From Acetobacter orleanensis (GTDB lineage Bacteria; Pseudomonadota; Alphaproteobacteria; Acetobacterales; Acetobacteraceae), in the NCBI RefSeq assembly GCF_001581005.1, contig NZ_LHZV01000063.1:62001-126000 (forward strand): a stretch of DNA of 64,000 nt. Direction: 5' to 3'. A program made the position numbers and the translations under genes. The notes below the pieces were generated by a model. That model was not told the DNA's origin and made no database searches. It saw nothing but the letters and a program-made list of their open reading frames with translations. Positions 27,753 through 34,891 of this stretch are shown in pieces. Position 1 is the stretch's first letter. Every line of letters begins with the position of its first letter.

Positions 27753-29628
27753 TACGGCTCGCCGCTTGCTTCTTCCCAGCCCGTTGCGCCGTGCACTCCC
27801 CTGCATTTTGATCGCAACCCTGCTGATCTATCAGCCGCTACCTCTGTATGCACAGGGCAGCGCGCCTGCGTCCGAACCAGACAAGCTGCCTTCTGCCCCG
27901 CCGGACTCTGCCCCACTAGACGCAGCGCACGCCAGCCCGGCCAAAGCCACGGTGCCCCAAGCCGAAGCGGCCCCCAGCGTGCCCACCAATGCAACTGCCA
28001 GTTCAACCGCCAGTTCAACCGCCAGTGCGCCCCCCAGCGAGCCTCCCAATGCACCCCCTAGTGCATCCTCCAGTGCGACAGGCAGCGCGACACCCAGCGC
28101 TCCTCCGGCAAACACGGCTGAAGCACCAGAGGCCGTGGAGCCGGACAAACCCGTCGTCGATATGGCGTTGGTGCGCTCCGTGATTGCCACGGCTCTGGAA
28201 TTTCTCGCCCCGCGTACGCTGGAAGCCCATACCAGCCGGGAGTTTACGCTATGGGGTCTTGGGTGCCTGACGGCGCTCGACCCGATGCTCACCCTCGATA
28301 CACGCGGCGCTGACATCCGCCTGCTGACCGGGCAGACCACCCTGCTCGCCCAACCCGCTCCGACTGCCGACAATGTGGAACAATGGGCGAAGCTGGCCGT
28401 GGACTTCATTTCCGCAGCCCGCGCCCATTCCACCTCTGTAGGGAGTGCGAGCCGGGAAGATCTGGTGCAGGCGTTCTTTGATGAATTGTTCAATCACCTA
28501 GACCCCTATTCCCGCTATATCGGCCCTTCCTCCGCCACAACGGACCGTCAGGCCCGCGTGGGGGGAGAGGCTGATGCTGGCGTTAGCCTGACGCGCAAGG
28601 GGCGGGATATCGTCATCTCCGCTGTCAACGCCAACGGACCGGCATGGACCGCCACGGTGGACCCGGGAGACAAGGTGCTGGCGGTAAATAACAGGCTGAC
28701 AGCCGGGCAGTCGGTAGAAACCGTAACCGGCTGGCTGCGGGGCGAGGAAGACTCTCGCGTCACCCTGCGCCTGCTCTCTCCGGGCAACCGGCGCGGGCAT
28801 ACCATTGTGCTGCGCCGCGCCAAGGTGCCGCCGGAAACCGTTTTCGCTTTTGCCAGCGGCCCGCTCGTGGTGCTGCGCGTTACCTCCTTTTCTTCCGATA
28901 CAGCGGAAGAAATGAGCCAGTATCTCGACCAAGCCACGCAGGACCCGAACCTGAAAGGGCTGATTATAGACCTGCGCGGCAACCGGGGCGGCGTGCTGCA
29001 ACAGGCGGTAACCGCAGCAGCACTGCTGCTGGACCGCGGCGTAGCCGCCGTGACCGACGGGCGCGACCAGCAGGCCAACCATATCTGGGCTGTGCAGGGT
29101 GGGGACATGACCAAAGGCCTGCCCATTGCCATTCTGGTGGACGGGCGCACGGCCAGTGCGGCGGAAATCCTCGCCGCAGCTCTGGCGGACCATCGTCGGG
29201 CGGTGGTTATTGGCAGTTCAACCCTTGGCAAAGGACTGGTGCAGACCGTGGCGCAGTTGCCGGATGAAGGCGAACTGTTTGTGACATGGAGCCGCGTGAT
29301 TGCCCCCCTCCACTGGCCGCTTCAGGGGCTGGGCGTTATGCCGCAGGTCTGCACCAGCCTTGGCGAAGCCGAGATAACGCGCCAGATGCATGACCTTGCT
29401 GCGGGCAAACTAGACAATCAGCCTGCGGTCGAGGCGTCTCGCCTTGCCCGTTTCCCGCTACCGGTGTCACGCATTCTGGCCATCCGCAAAGCCTGTCCGG
29501 CGGCACTCGGGAGTGATCGGGATCTGGACGCTGCCCGCGCCCTGCTGGAAAACCCGAAAGGGTACAAAACCGCCATTGCCGCCATGCCGGATGATTCCGC
29601 CTCCCCCGGCCCGGCCACGCATGAATGA
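27742..29628 (+). CDS. S41 family C-terminal processing peptidase
   Basis: A 628-residue exported serine protease of the Ctp/Tsp family. A signal peptide (about residues 15-38) is followed by a roughly 100-residue Pro/Ala/Ser-rich low-complexity linker, then an N-terminal helical region, a PDZ domain (about 270-345) and the S41 catalytic core. The catalytic serine is in GRTASAAEILAAAL (about residue 471) and the lysine in SSTLGKGLVQTV (about residue 496). Substrates are probably periplasmic proteins with unstructured C-termini. Within the linker a 12-bp unit GCCAGTTCAACC is tandemly repeated at 27997-28020. It overlaps the downstream DUF1491 gene by 4 bp. Confidence 0.9.
   Translation: MTASTARRLLLPSPLRRALPCILIATLLIYQPLPLYAQGSAPASEPDKLPSAPPDSAPLDAAHASPAKATVPQAEAAPSVPTNATASSTASSTASAPPSEPPNAPPSASSSATGSATPSAPPANTAEAPEAVEPDKPVVDMALVRSVIATALEFLAPRTLEAHTSREFTLWGLGCLTALDPMLTLDTRGADIRLLTGQTTLLAQPAPTADNVEQWAKLAVDFISAARAHSTSVGSASREDLVQAFFDELFNHLDPYSRYIGPSSATTDRQARVGGEADAGVSLTRKGRDIVISAVNANGPAWTATVDPGDKVLAVNNRLTAGQSVETVTGWLRGEEDSRVTLRLLSPGNRRGHTIVLRRAKVPPETVFAFASGPLVVLRVTSFSSDTAEEMSQYLDQATQDPNLKGLIIDLRGNRGGVLQQAVTAAALLLDRGVAAVTDGRDQQANHIWAVQGGDMTKGLPIAILVDGRTASAAEILAAALADHRRAVVIGSSTLGKGLVQTVAQLPDEGELFVTWSRVIAPLHWPLQGLGVMPQVCTSLGEAEITRQMHDLAAGKLDNQPAVEASRLARFPLPVSRILAIRKACPAALGSDRDLDAARALLENPKGYKTAIAAMPDDSASPGPATHE
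27997..28020 (+). repeat. 12-bp tandem duplication in protease linker
   Basis: Two exact copies of GCCAGTTCAACC (encoding ASST), followed by a diverged third, lie in the low-complexity linker of the S41 protease. Such in-frame units are prone to length variation between strains. Confidence 0.7.
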
Positions 29629-29963
29629 CGACACCCCGCCTGCGTTCTGACATTGTTGCCCGCGCCCTGCTCCGCCAATGCGGGCAGGATGGGCGGTCCG
29701 CCATGCTACTCAAGCGGGGTGATGCCGATGCCGGGGGCATTCTGGTTGTTCTACTGGGGCGGGAAGATAAGGCCGTGGTGCTCAGCCAGACCCGTACCGC
29801 GGCAGGAGATGCCGCATGGCTGAAAAGCTCTGGGGACACACCGCTTAGTGCGGAAAAAACACAGACCTATCTTGACCGGCAACTCCGCTACGACCCGGAT
29901 TTGTGGGTTCTGGAAGTGGAAGCCCCGGACTTCAGACCTCCGTTTGAAGCAACGCTGCTCTGA
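29625..29963 (+). CDS. DUF1491 family protein
   Basis: A 112-residue protein of the DUF1491 family, common in alphaproteobacteria and without known function. Recognisable features are the KRGDADAGGILVVLL segment (about residue 30) and the C-terminal LDRQLRYDPDLWVLEVEAPD. No signal peptide is seen. It is the last gene of the long plus-strand run and overlaps the S41 protease by 4 bp, so it is probably co-translated with it. Confidence 0.85.
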   Translation: MTTPRLRSDIVARALLRQCGQDGRSAMLLKRGDADAGGILVVLLGREDKAVVLSQTRTAAGDAAWLKSSGDTPLSAEKTQTYLDRQLRYDPDLWVLEVEAPDFRPPFEATLL

Positions 29964-29978
29964 TAAGACTTAACGCTG

Positions 29979-29994
29979 TGTGACTTATGTCACA
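29979..29994. promoter_or_regulatory. CRP-type operator TGTGA-N6-TCACA
   Basis: A perfect palindromic CRP-family consensus, TGTGACTTATGTCACA, extended to GTGTGAC/GTCACAC. A -10-like TAAAAT is at 30017-30022 without a good -35. With transcription starting about 30028 the operator is centred near -41.5, the classical class II activator position for the downstream OmpA-family gene. Confidence 0.65.
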
Positions 29995-30163
29995 CGCCTG
30001 ACACATTGATTACCTCTAAAATCGGGGTGTTTTTGAAAACTGTTTCCACAAGCAGTTGCGCAGAACGCCAGTTTACAGCAAAGAAGGCAGGCATATGTGC
30101 CACGAGCACCAAGACCACAATGCCCGGCCACTGCGGAAACAGTGCCACAGCAGGGAGAAGAAC

Positions 30164-31315
30164 ATGACGCTGCGCCAAGGCCTCCTCGCGCAATCACTGC
30201 TTTCTGCACCGTTGGTGGCAGGTTTCCTGCTGTGTGCCGCGCCTGCCATGGCTCAGCCTGTTCAAGGTCTGTATATTGCAGGTGAGGGCGGTGCTACCTT
30301 CAATCAGGACCAGCGCGTCCGCACCTCCAACATGTTCCCTGACGGGCGTGACCGCTGGCGCACCGGTGCGACCGGAATCGGGTCTATCGGTTACGGTCTG
30401 GGCAACGGGTTCCGTGTGGAAGTGGAAGGCGACTACCGCAACCAGACCTATCAGCGGTTTGTAACCAACTCCCTCAGCAGCCGCGCCGATGGCCGCCGCC
30501 AGACCTACGGCGTGATGGCTAACGCCCTGTTTGACATGGATGTGGGCAACCCGTTCATCTTTCCGTATTTTGGCGCGGGTGTCGGCTATGGCTGGACGGC
30601 GCTGAACACCTCCATCACGGCACCGGGGAACCAGCTTTCCCAGCATGTCGGTGGCACGTTTGGCAATTTTGCCTATCAGGGCATTTTTGGTGTCGCCTTC
30701 CCCACGCCGTGGGTGGTGGGACTGTCCTTCACGGCGGAATACCGCTTCTGGACCATGCTTGGCCCGCAGTCTCATGGGTCTTCCGCGTGGGGCACCATTG
30801 GGGGCGCCAACCAGTCCAAGCCATACAGCTTTGCCACCGGCAACCGGGACACCAAAACAGACTTCAACCATTCCCTGATGCTGGGCCTGCGGTATGAGTT
30901 CAATCCCGCACCGCCCCCTCCCCCCGCAATACCAGAACCCACAGCAGCCCCGGCCCCGCAGCCAGCGCGTAGCTATCTGGTGTTTTTTGATTGGGACAAG
31001 TCTGAACTGTCCAACAGGGCACGCTCCATTGTGGCGGTTGCTGCGCAAGCCACCGCGCACACCAGCCTGACTCGCATTCTCGTGTCTGGTTACACGGATA
31101 ACTCCTCCGCTTTCCCCGGCCAGAAGCGCGGTGAGGCCTATAATATGAAGCTGTCCCTCCGTCGTGCAGAGATTGTGAAAGCCGAACTGGTGCGGGATGG
31201 CGTACCCGGCGCGACCATCGACATTCACGGCTACGGTGAAGAAAACCCGCTGGTTAAAACCGGCCCGAACACCAAAGAACCCCAGAACCGTCGTGTGGAA
31301 ATCATTTTCCGCTAA
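30164..31315 (+). CDS. OmpA-family outer-membrane protein
   Basis: A 383-residue protein with a signal peptide (cleavage near APAMA-QPVQ, about residue 30). An N-terminal beta-barrel domain (about 33-240) starts LYIAGEGGATFNQDQRV and ends in LMLGLRYEF. A short Pro-rich hinge leads to a C-terminal OmpA domain (about 270-383) with LVFFDWDKSELS, VSGYTDNSSAF, LSLRRAEIVKAEL and NRRVEIIF, the peptidoglycan-binding signature. It probably tethers the outer membrane to the wall. The start has GGGAGAAG upstream; a frame from 30056 would add 36 residues in front of a clear signal peptide. A CRP-type operator lies about 170 bp upstream and a strong terminator follows. Confidence 0.9.
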   Translation: MTLRQGLLAQSLLSAPLVAGFLLCAAPAMAQPVQGLYIAGEGGATFNQDQRVRTSNMFPDGRDRWRTGATGIGSIGYGLGNGFRVEVEGDYRNQTYQRFVTNSLSSRADGRRQTYGVMANALFDMDVGNPFIFPYFGAGVGYGWTALNTSITAPGNQLSQHVGGTFGNFAYQGIFGVAFPTPWVVGLSFTAEYRFWTMLGPQSHGSSAWGTIGGANQSKPYSFATGNRDTKTDFNHSLMLGLRYEFNPAPPPPPAIPEPTAAPAPQPARSYLVFFDWDKSELSNRARSIVAVAAQATAHTSLTRILVSGYTDNSSAFPGQKRGEAYNMKLSLRRAEIVKAELVRDGVPGATIDIHGYGEENPLVKTGPNTKEPQNRRVEIIFR

Positions 31316-31372
31316 GACCGTCGGTGTCTTACGCCCCTCTCAAACAGAGGGGTAATGAAGGGTTCTAAACCC

Positions 31373-31412
31373 AAAAAAAGCCGCTCTAGCGCAATGCCGG
31401 AGCGGCTTTTTT
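31373..31412. terminator. Bidirectional terminator between ompA-like gene and cysK
   Basis: Stem GCCGCT/AGCGGC flanked by a 7-A run on one side and a 6-T run on the other, with a 15-base loop. It lies between convergent genes. A second small hairpin CCCCTCT/AGAGGGG is at 31334-31352. Confidence 0.88.
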
Positions 31413-31421
31413 AAACCCTTT

Positions 31422-32408
31422 TTATAACCCTGAAAATAAGGACGTGGACAAATACCGTTCTGCAAAAGACGGTGCGATAACAACAATCGTCTTGCCTTTA
31501 GAGGTTGGCTTCTTCGCCACCTGAAGGGCCGCATGCAGGGCCGCGCCGGAAGAAATCCCCACAGGCACACCGTCCAGCCGCGCACAGCGGCGGGCAGAGG
31601 CAATCGCCTCACGCTCGGAAACGGTAATGACCCCATCCAGCAGTTTCGTGTTGAGTGTCGCCGGACAGAAACCGGGGCCAATGCCCTGAATGCCATGCGG
31701 GCCGGGTTCGTCGCCATTCAGAATGGCGCTTTCTGTCGGCTCAACCCCAAATACCTGTAAACCTTTGCGGCGCGGCTTCAGAGCTTCAGCAATACCCGTC
31801 GCGGTGCCCCCTGTGCCCACCCCCGCAATAACTGCATCTACCGTGCCGTCCGTATCCACCCAGATTTCTTCTGCCGTGGTGGCAGCATGGACAGCCGGGT
31901 TGGCCGGATTATCAAACTGGTCCGGCATCCATGCGTCCGGCGTTTCCTGCAAAATCTCATTCGCACGGGCAATGGCTCCGGCCATTCCCAAACGGGCCGG
32001 GGTAAGTTCCACCTGTGCGTCCATCAGGCGCAGCATCCGCCGCCGCTCAATGGAGGCACCTTCGGGCATGGTTACAATCAGCCGGTAGCCTCGCGCCGCA
32101 GCGACAAACGCCAGCGAAATACCAGTATTGCCGGATGTGGGCTCCACCAGCACCGTGCGGCCGGGGGTAATGCGCCCTTCCCGCTCCGCTTGCAGCACCA
32201 TGGCCGCGCCAATCCGGTCCTTAACAGAGCCTAGCGGATTGAAAAATTCCAGCTTGAGCAGGAGCCGGCATTGCAGCTCTTCCTCTCGCGACAGATGGGG
32301 AAGAGCCACCAGAGGCGTTCCACCCACCAGATCGACAACCGAGTCGTACACTTTGCCGCGCGGAGCAGCAAAACCGTAACTCCCGCCGGATTTATCCGAA
32401 CTTGCCAT
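31422..32408 (-). CDS. cysK: Cysteine synthase A (O-acetylserine sulfhydrylase)
   Basis: A 328-residue PLP enzyme that makes cysteine from O-acetylserine and sulfide. The PLP-lysine motif FFNPLGSVKDRIGAAM is at about residues 53-68. VEPTSGNTGISLAF binds the substrate carboxylate, and GVGTGGTATGIAEAL binds the PLP phosphate. The start at 32408 (MASSDKSGG) has AAAGGGAC upstream; a frame beginning at 32468 adds 20 residues that would run through the promoter. It is divergent from an Rrf2-family regulator, which suggests local control. Confidence 0.95.
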   Translation of the reverse strand: MASSDKSGGSYGFAAPRGKVYDSVVDLVGGTPLVALPHLSREEELQCRLLLKLEFFNPLGSVKDRIGAAMVLQAEREGRITPGRTVLVEPTSGNTGISLAFVAAARGYRLIVTMPEGASIERRRMLRLMDAQVELTPARLGMAGAIARANEILQETPDAWMPDQFDNPANPAVHAATTAEEIWVDTDGTVDAVIAGVGTGGTATGIAEALKPRRKGLQVFGVEPTESAILNGDEPGPHGIQGIGPGFCPATLNTKLLDGVITVSEREAIASARRCARLDGVPVGISSGAALHAALQVAKKPTSKGKTIVVIAPSFAERYLSTSLFSGL

Positions 32409-32451
32409 GAACGTCCCTTTTCTGAGTGTCTTCTTTCTCGTTGCTCTTTGT

Positions 32452-32465
32452 ATAATACGAATTAT
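32452..32465. promoter_or_regulatory. Inverted repeat in cysK-rrf2 divergent promoter
   Basis: ATAAT-N4-ATTAT dyad about 44 bp upstream of the cysK start and 97 bp upstream of the Rrf2 gene. It overlaps a -10-like TATTAT of the minus strand, so it is a candidate operator for the Rrf2 protein. The assignment is by position only. Confidence 0.4.
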
Positions 32466-32561
32466 CAACGTAGATAAACAGAAGAACGCCTGCTATATCT
32501 CACCATTATTCATGTTTAACGGCCGATCGGCCTTTTCTTGGTGTGAAAGGAAACCAGACTC

Positions 32562-33011
32562 ATGATTTTGCGTCGGGACAGAGCCATGACAGCCGTTCTC
32601 ATCATGCTGGATGTGGCATTTCATGCGGGCCGCTCCGGCACGGTTAGTGCTGCGGATATTGCAGAACGCTCCGCTCTGGCACGGCGTGGCATTGAGCCTC
32701 TGCTTCAGGCTCTCTCACGCACAGGCCTGCTAGAGAGCATCCGTGGGCCGCGTGGCGGGTATCGTCTGGGTCGTCCCCGCCGGGATATCTCTCTGGTAGA
32801 CATCATCAATGCTGTCACGCAGGATGACGGTAACGGGGAGGATGGTCCGCAAGGCCCGCTATTCAACAAGGTGATAGAGCCGTGCTGGAAGCAATTTGAT
32901 AAAGAGCTCACAGCACAGATGAAAAAGACCACGCTGGATGATCTGGTTAAAAAAACCGAGAACTGCGGCCTTAAACGCCCGCTGAGTGAGCCGATTACTT
33001 TCTCAATCTGA
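32562..33011 (+). CDS. Rrf2 family transcriptional regulator
   Basis: A 149-residue winged-helix regulator of the Rrf2 family (relatives IscR, CymR, NsrR). The N-terminal helix-turn-helix contains SAADIAERSALARRGIEPLLQAL and the wing SIRGPRGGYRLGRPRRDISLVDI. The C-terminal part has only two cysteines (about residues 107 and 134), not the three-Cys cluster of IscR, so an iron-sulfur cluster of the IscR kind is doubtful. Divergence from cysK suggests a CymR-like or sulfur-related role, as inference. A ribosome-binding site AAAGGAA precedes the start. Confidence 0.88.
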   Translation: MILRRDRAMTAVLIMLDVAFHAGRSGTVSAADIAERSALARRGIEPLLQALSRTGLLESIRGPRGGYRLGRPRRDISLVDIINAVTQDDGNGEDGPQGPLFNKVIEPCWKQFDKELTAQMKKTTLDDLVKKTENCGLKRPLSEPITFSI

Positions 33012-33098
33012 CCAGATGAGAGCTAACCTGTGGTGGACAGACCTGTAGCAGGCTGGCTGTTGCGGGTCTGGTCAATCTGGCCGGCCGGGATGTTGAAC

Positions 33099-33140
33099 AA
33101 AAAACGCGCTGCACCAGCAAACTGGTGGCAGCGCGTTTTT
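33099..33140. terminator. Bidirectional terminator between rrf2 and lipoprotein gene
   Basis: A long stem ACGCGCTGC-ACCAG pairs with CTGGT-GGCAGCGCGT (one bulged base), with AAAAA before and TTTTT after. It lies between convergent genes and should act on both strands. Confidence 0.9.
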
Positions 33141-33219
33141 GTAGAGACACTCAGAAAGAATAACGCCACCGTTTACACGATGGCGTCATCCGCGACTGTG
33201 AGGCTTTCTTGTTTGAGGC

Positions 33220-33771
33220 TTATTTCTTGTGGCTCACAACACGACGGCGCGTGACGGCCTTCTTGCCTTTGGAGCCTGTTGTTTTCGTGGCGTCCGTTTT
33301 GCTTTCAACCGGAGCCGGAGCCTTGGGCAGCACAACGCCTGTCGCGTCAACCTGTGCCGTTACCGTCAGGCGGACACGCTTTTCACCGGGTGCGGGCACC
33401 AGAATGGCCGTAAACGTATCCTGACCAGCGTAGCCCATGGTGGGCGTGTAGGTCACATGGGTGTCGTTATCCAGATTATACAGGAAGGCTTTCCCATGCT
33501 CTGGTGACGGAGAGACACCGAAAGAGGTGTAGGCCTTACCAGAATCCTTAGAGACCTTCAGGTCACACAGGCCATCGTCTGAACGCACCGTCATCGTGGT
33601 GCTCAGGCTGCCATCAGCGGCCTTTTTCAGCGGTGTGGTCTGGCAGACCGCTGATTTCTTCATATACCCGAACGGGTTAGGAGACCCGGTAATAACTGGG
33701 CCACCTGTAGTTGCACAGCCGGCAAGCATACCACCAGTTAGCGCCAGAACGGCAATTCCTCGTAAGCGCAC
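33220..33771 (-). CDS. Lipoprotein with Ig-like domain
   Basis: A 183-residue predicted lipoprotein. The signal peptide MRLRGIAVLALTGGMLAGC ends in the lipobox LAGC. The mature part carries a segment VTYTPTMGYAGQDTFTAILV (about residues 105-124), characteristic of bacterial Ig-like/cadherin-like repeats, and a basic Lys/Arg-rich tail. The start at 33771 is a GTG with CGGAG 7 bases upstream; a frame-extending GTG six codons earlier lacks a ribosome-binding site. Function is unknown; envelope location is inferred. A structured element lies at 33811-33908 upstream. Confidence 0.72.
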   Translation of the reverse strand: MRLRGIAVLALTGGMLAGCATTGGPVITGSPNPFGYMKKSAVCQTTPLKKAADGSLSTTMTVRSDDGLCDLKVSKDSGKAYTSFGVSPSPEHGKAFLYNLDNDTHVTYTPTMGYAGQDTFTAILVPAPGEKRVRLTVTAQVDATGVVLPKAPAPVESKTDATKTTGSKGKKAVTRRRVVSHKK

Positions 33772-33804
33772 TCGACAGCTCCGCTTCACTATTATTATTC
33801 AGTA

Positions 33805-33960
33805 CATGAACCTTCTGCGCACCGTATGCGGGCAAATCAGGCAAATTTATGCCCATCTCCCGCTGTGCCACATGATTCGTCTCTGCCTTTAGAGCATACG
33901 GCAGAAGGAAGAAAGGGGGTAACTCATATCCCTCTCCCGCAGGGCAACGCGGGCTTTTCT
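33805..33960 (+). ncRNA. Candidate structured small RNA
   Basis: CCTTCTG plus CCGTATGC (33811-33829) can pair with GCATACGG plus CAGAAGG (33894-33908), giving a 15-bp closing stem with a 4-base bulge. Inside, GGGCA pairs with TGCCC. A terminator-like hairpin CCCGC/GCGGG followed by CTTTTCT is at 33936-33960. Upstream, TCGACA (33772-33777) and TATTAT (33793-33798) are possible promoter boxes, with 15-bp spacing. The alternative is a minus-strand leader of the lipoprotein gene. No known RNA family was recognised. Confidence 0.35.
33936..33960 (+). terminator. Hairpin with T-rich tail
   Basis: CCCGC (33936-33940) pairs with GCGGG (33949-33953) around an 8-base loop and is followed by CTTTTCTGTTT. 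On the plus strand this resembles a weak Rho-independent terminator and would end a transcript starting near 33805. Confidence 0.5.
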
Positions 33961-34245
33961 GTTTCAGTTTCTGGCTGGCCTATTCACAAGAAACATTATT
34001 TTGCCCGAAATTAACGGTTTGGAAGAGCAGACTGTGTCCTTCGTGTGTGCCGGCCCACTCGCAACAACGAGTTTCCTGCATCCGGAAATGCTAAGACGCG
34101 GTATGAAAAAATACTTCTATCTTTCTCTGCTGAATACGCTATTTCGTTCATCAAACCTTGTAGAAACCGTTTTATACGCTGAGCCTGCCGGGGAGACCTT
34201 GCTATGAAGAGGCACGCCCGCTCCAGCATGTATCGGAGGACCCGC

Positions 34246-34782
34246 ATGTCTTTTTCCCGTTTTCTTGCCGCTGGTGCCGTTGCTTTTGGTGTGCTGCACA
34301 GCACTGTCACGTTAGCCGCCACCCCGTGCGGCCATTCCCCGGCGCATGAAGCATTCAACATTCAGGCTCTAAAAAGCGAGCTGATGGTGACAGCTCTCTC
34401 CTGCAACGCGCAGGACCGTTACAACGCGTTCGTGGGCAAATTCCGCTCCACGCTGCTGAACGAAGAGCAGAAGCTCAACTCCTACTTCCGCACCACCTAT
34501 GGCCGTAGCGCCCAGCGCGAGCATGATGACTACATCACGCAGCTCGCCAACATTCAGTCTGAAAAAGGCCTCCAGTCCGGCACCATTTTCTGCATGCAGC
34601 GTCTTGCCATGTTTGATGAAGTCAGCGCGCTGGAAAGCTCTGAAGATCTGGCCAACTACACAGATGCCAAAGACGTGACCCAGCCTGCCTCTTTTGAAAC
34701 CTGTGCAGCTCCTGCCGCCTCTTCCCGTCCGTCTCGCCCTGCGCGCCGTACGACAAAGGCAAAAACAGCACACCGCGCTTAA
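34246..34782 (+). CDS. Hypothetical exported protein
   Basis: A 178-residue protein with a clear signal peptide (MSFSRFLAAGAVAFGVLHS, cleavage near LAA-TPCG). The mature part is helical and has four cysteines (in ATPCGH, LSCNAQD, FCMQRL and FETC), which could form two periplasmic disulfides. It ends in an Arg/Lys/Ser/Pro-rich basic tail. I do not recognise the family. The start at 34246 has GGAGGA five bases upstream, much better than the ATG at 34204. The 33961-34245 interval upstream contains no convincing gene. Confidence 0.65.
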   Translation: MSFSRFLAAGAVAFGVLHSTVTLAATPCGHSPAHEAFNIQALKSELMVTALSCNAQDRYNAFVGKFRSTLLNEEQKLNSYFRTTYGRSAQREHDDYITQLANIQSEKGLQSGTIFCMQRLAMFDEVSALESSEDLANYTDAKDVTQPASFETCAAPAASSRPSRPARRTTKAKTAHRA

Positions 34783-34891
34783 TCGTCACAGCATTCCGGC
34801 GGGTGGCGTCGCGTTTCAGGCCCGGCCATCCGTCCACCTTTTGTTCAGGCCTGCTTGACGAATCAGCGACAAAGCGGGACAGACCTTATCC

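Noticed and set aside
33811-33908. 6S RNA or signal-recognition-particle RNA
   Set aside because: The length and the conserved SRP domain IV sequence or the 6S central bubble arrangement do not match, so no known family name was given.
34001-34207. 68-codon plus-strand open frame before the exported protein gene
   Set aside because: No ribosome-binding site, no recognisable features, and it overlaps the likely promoter region of the downstream gene.
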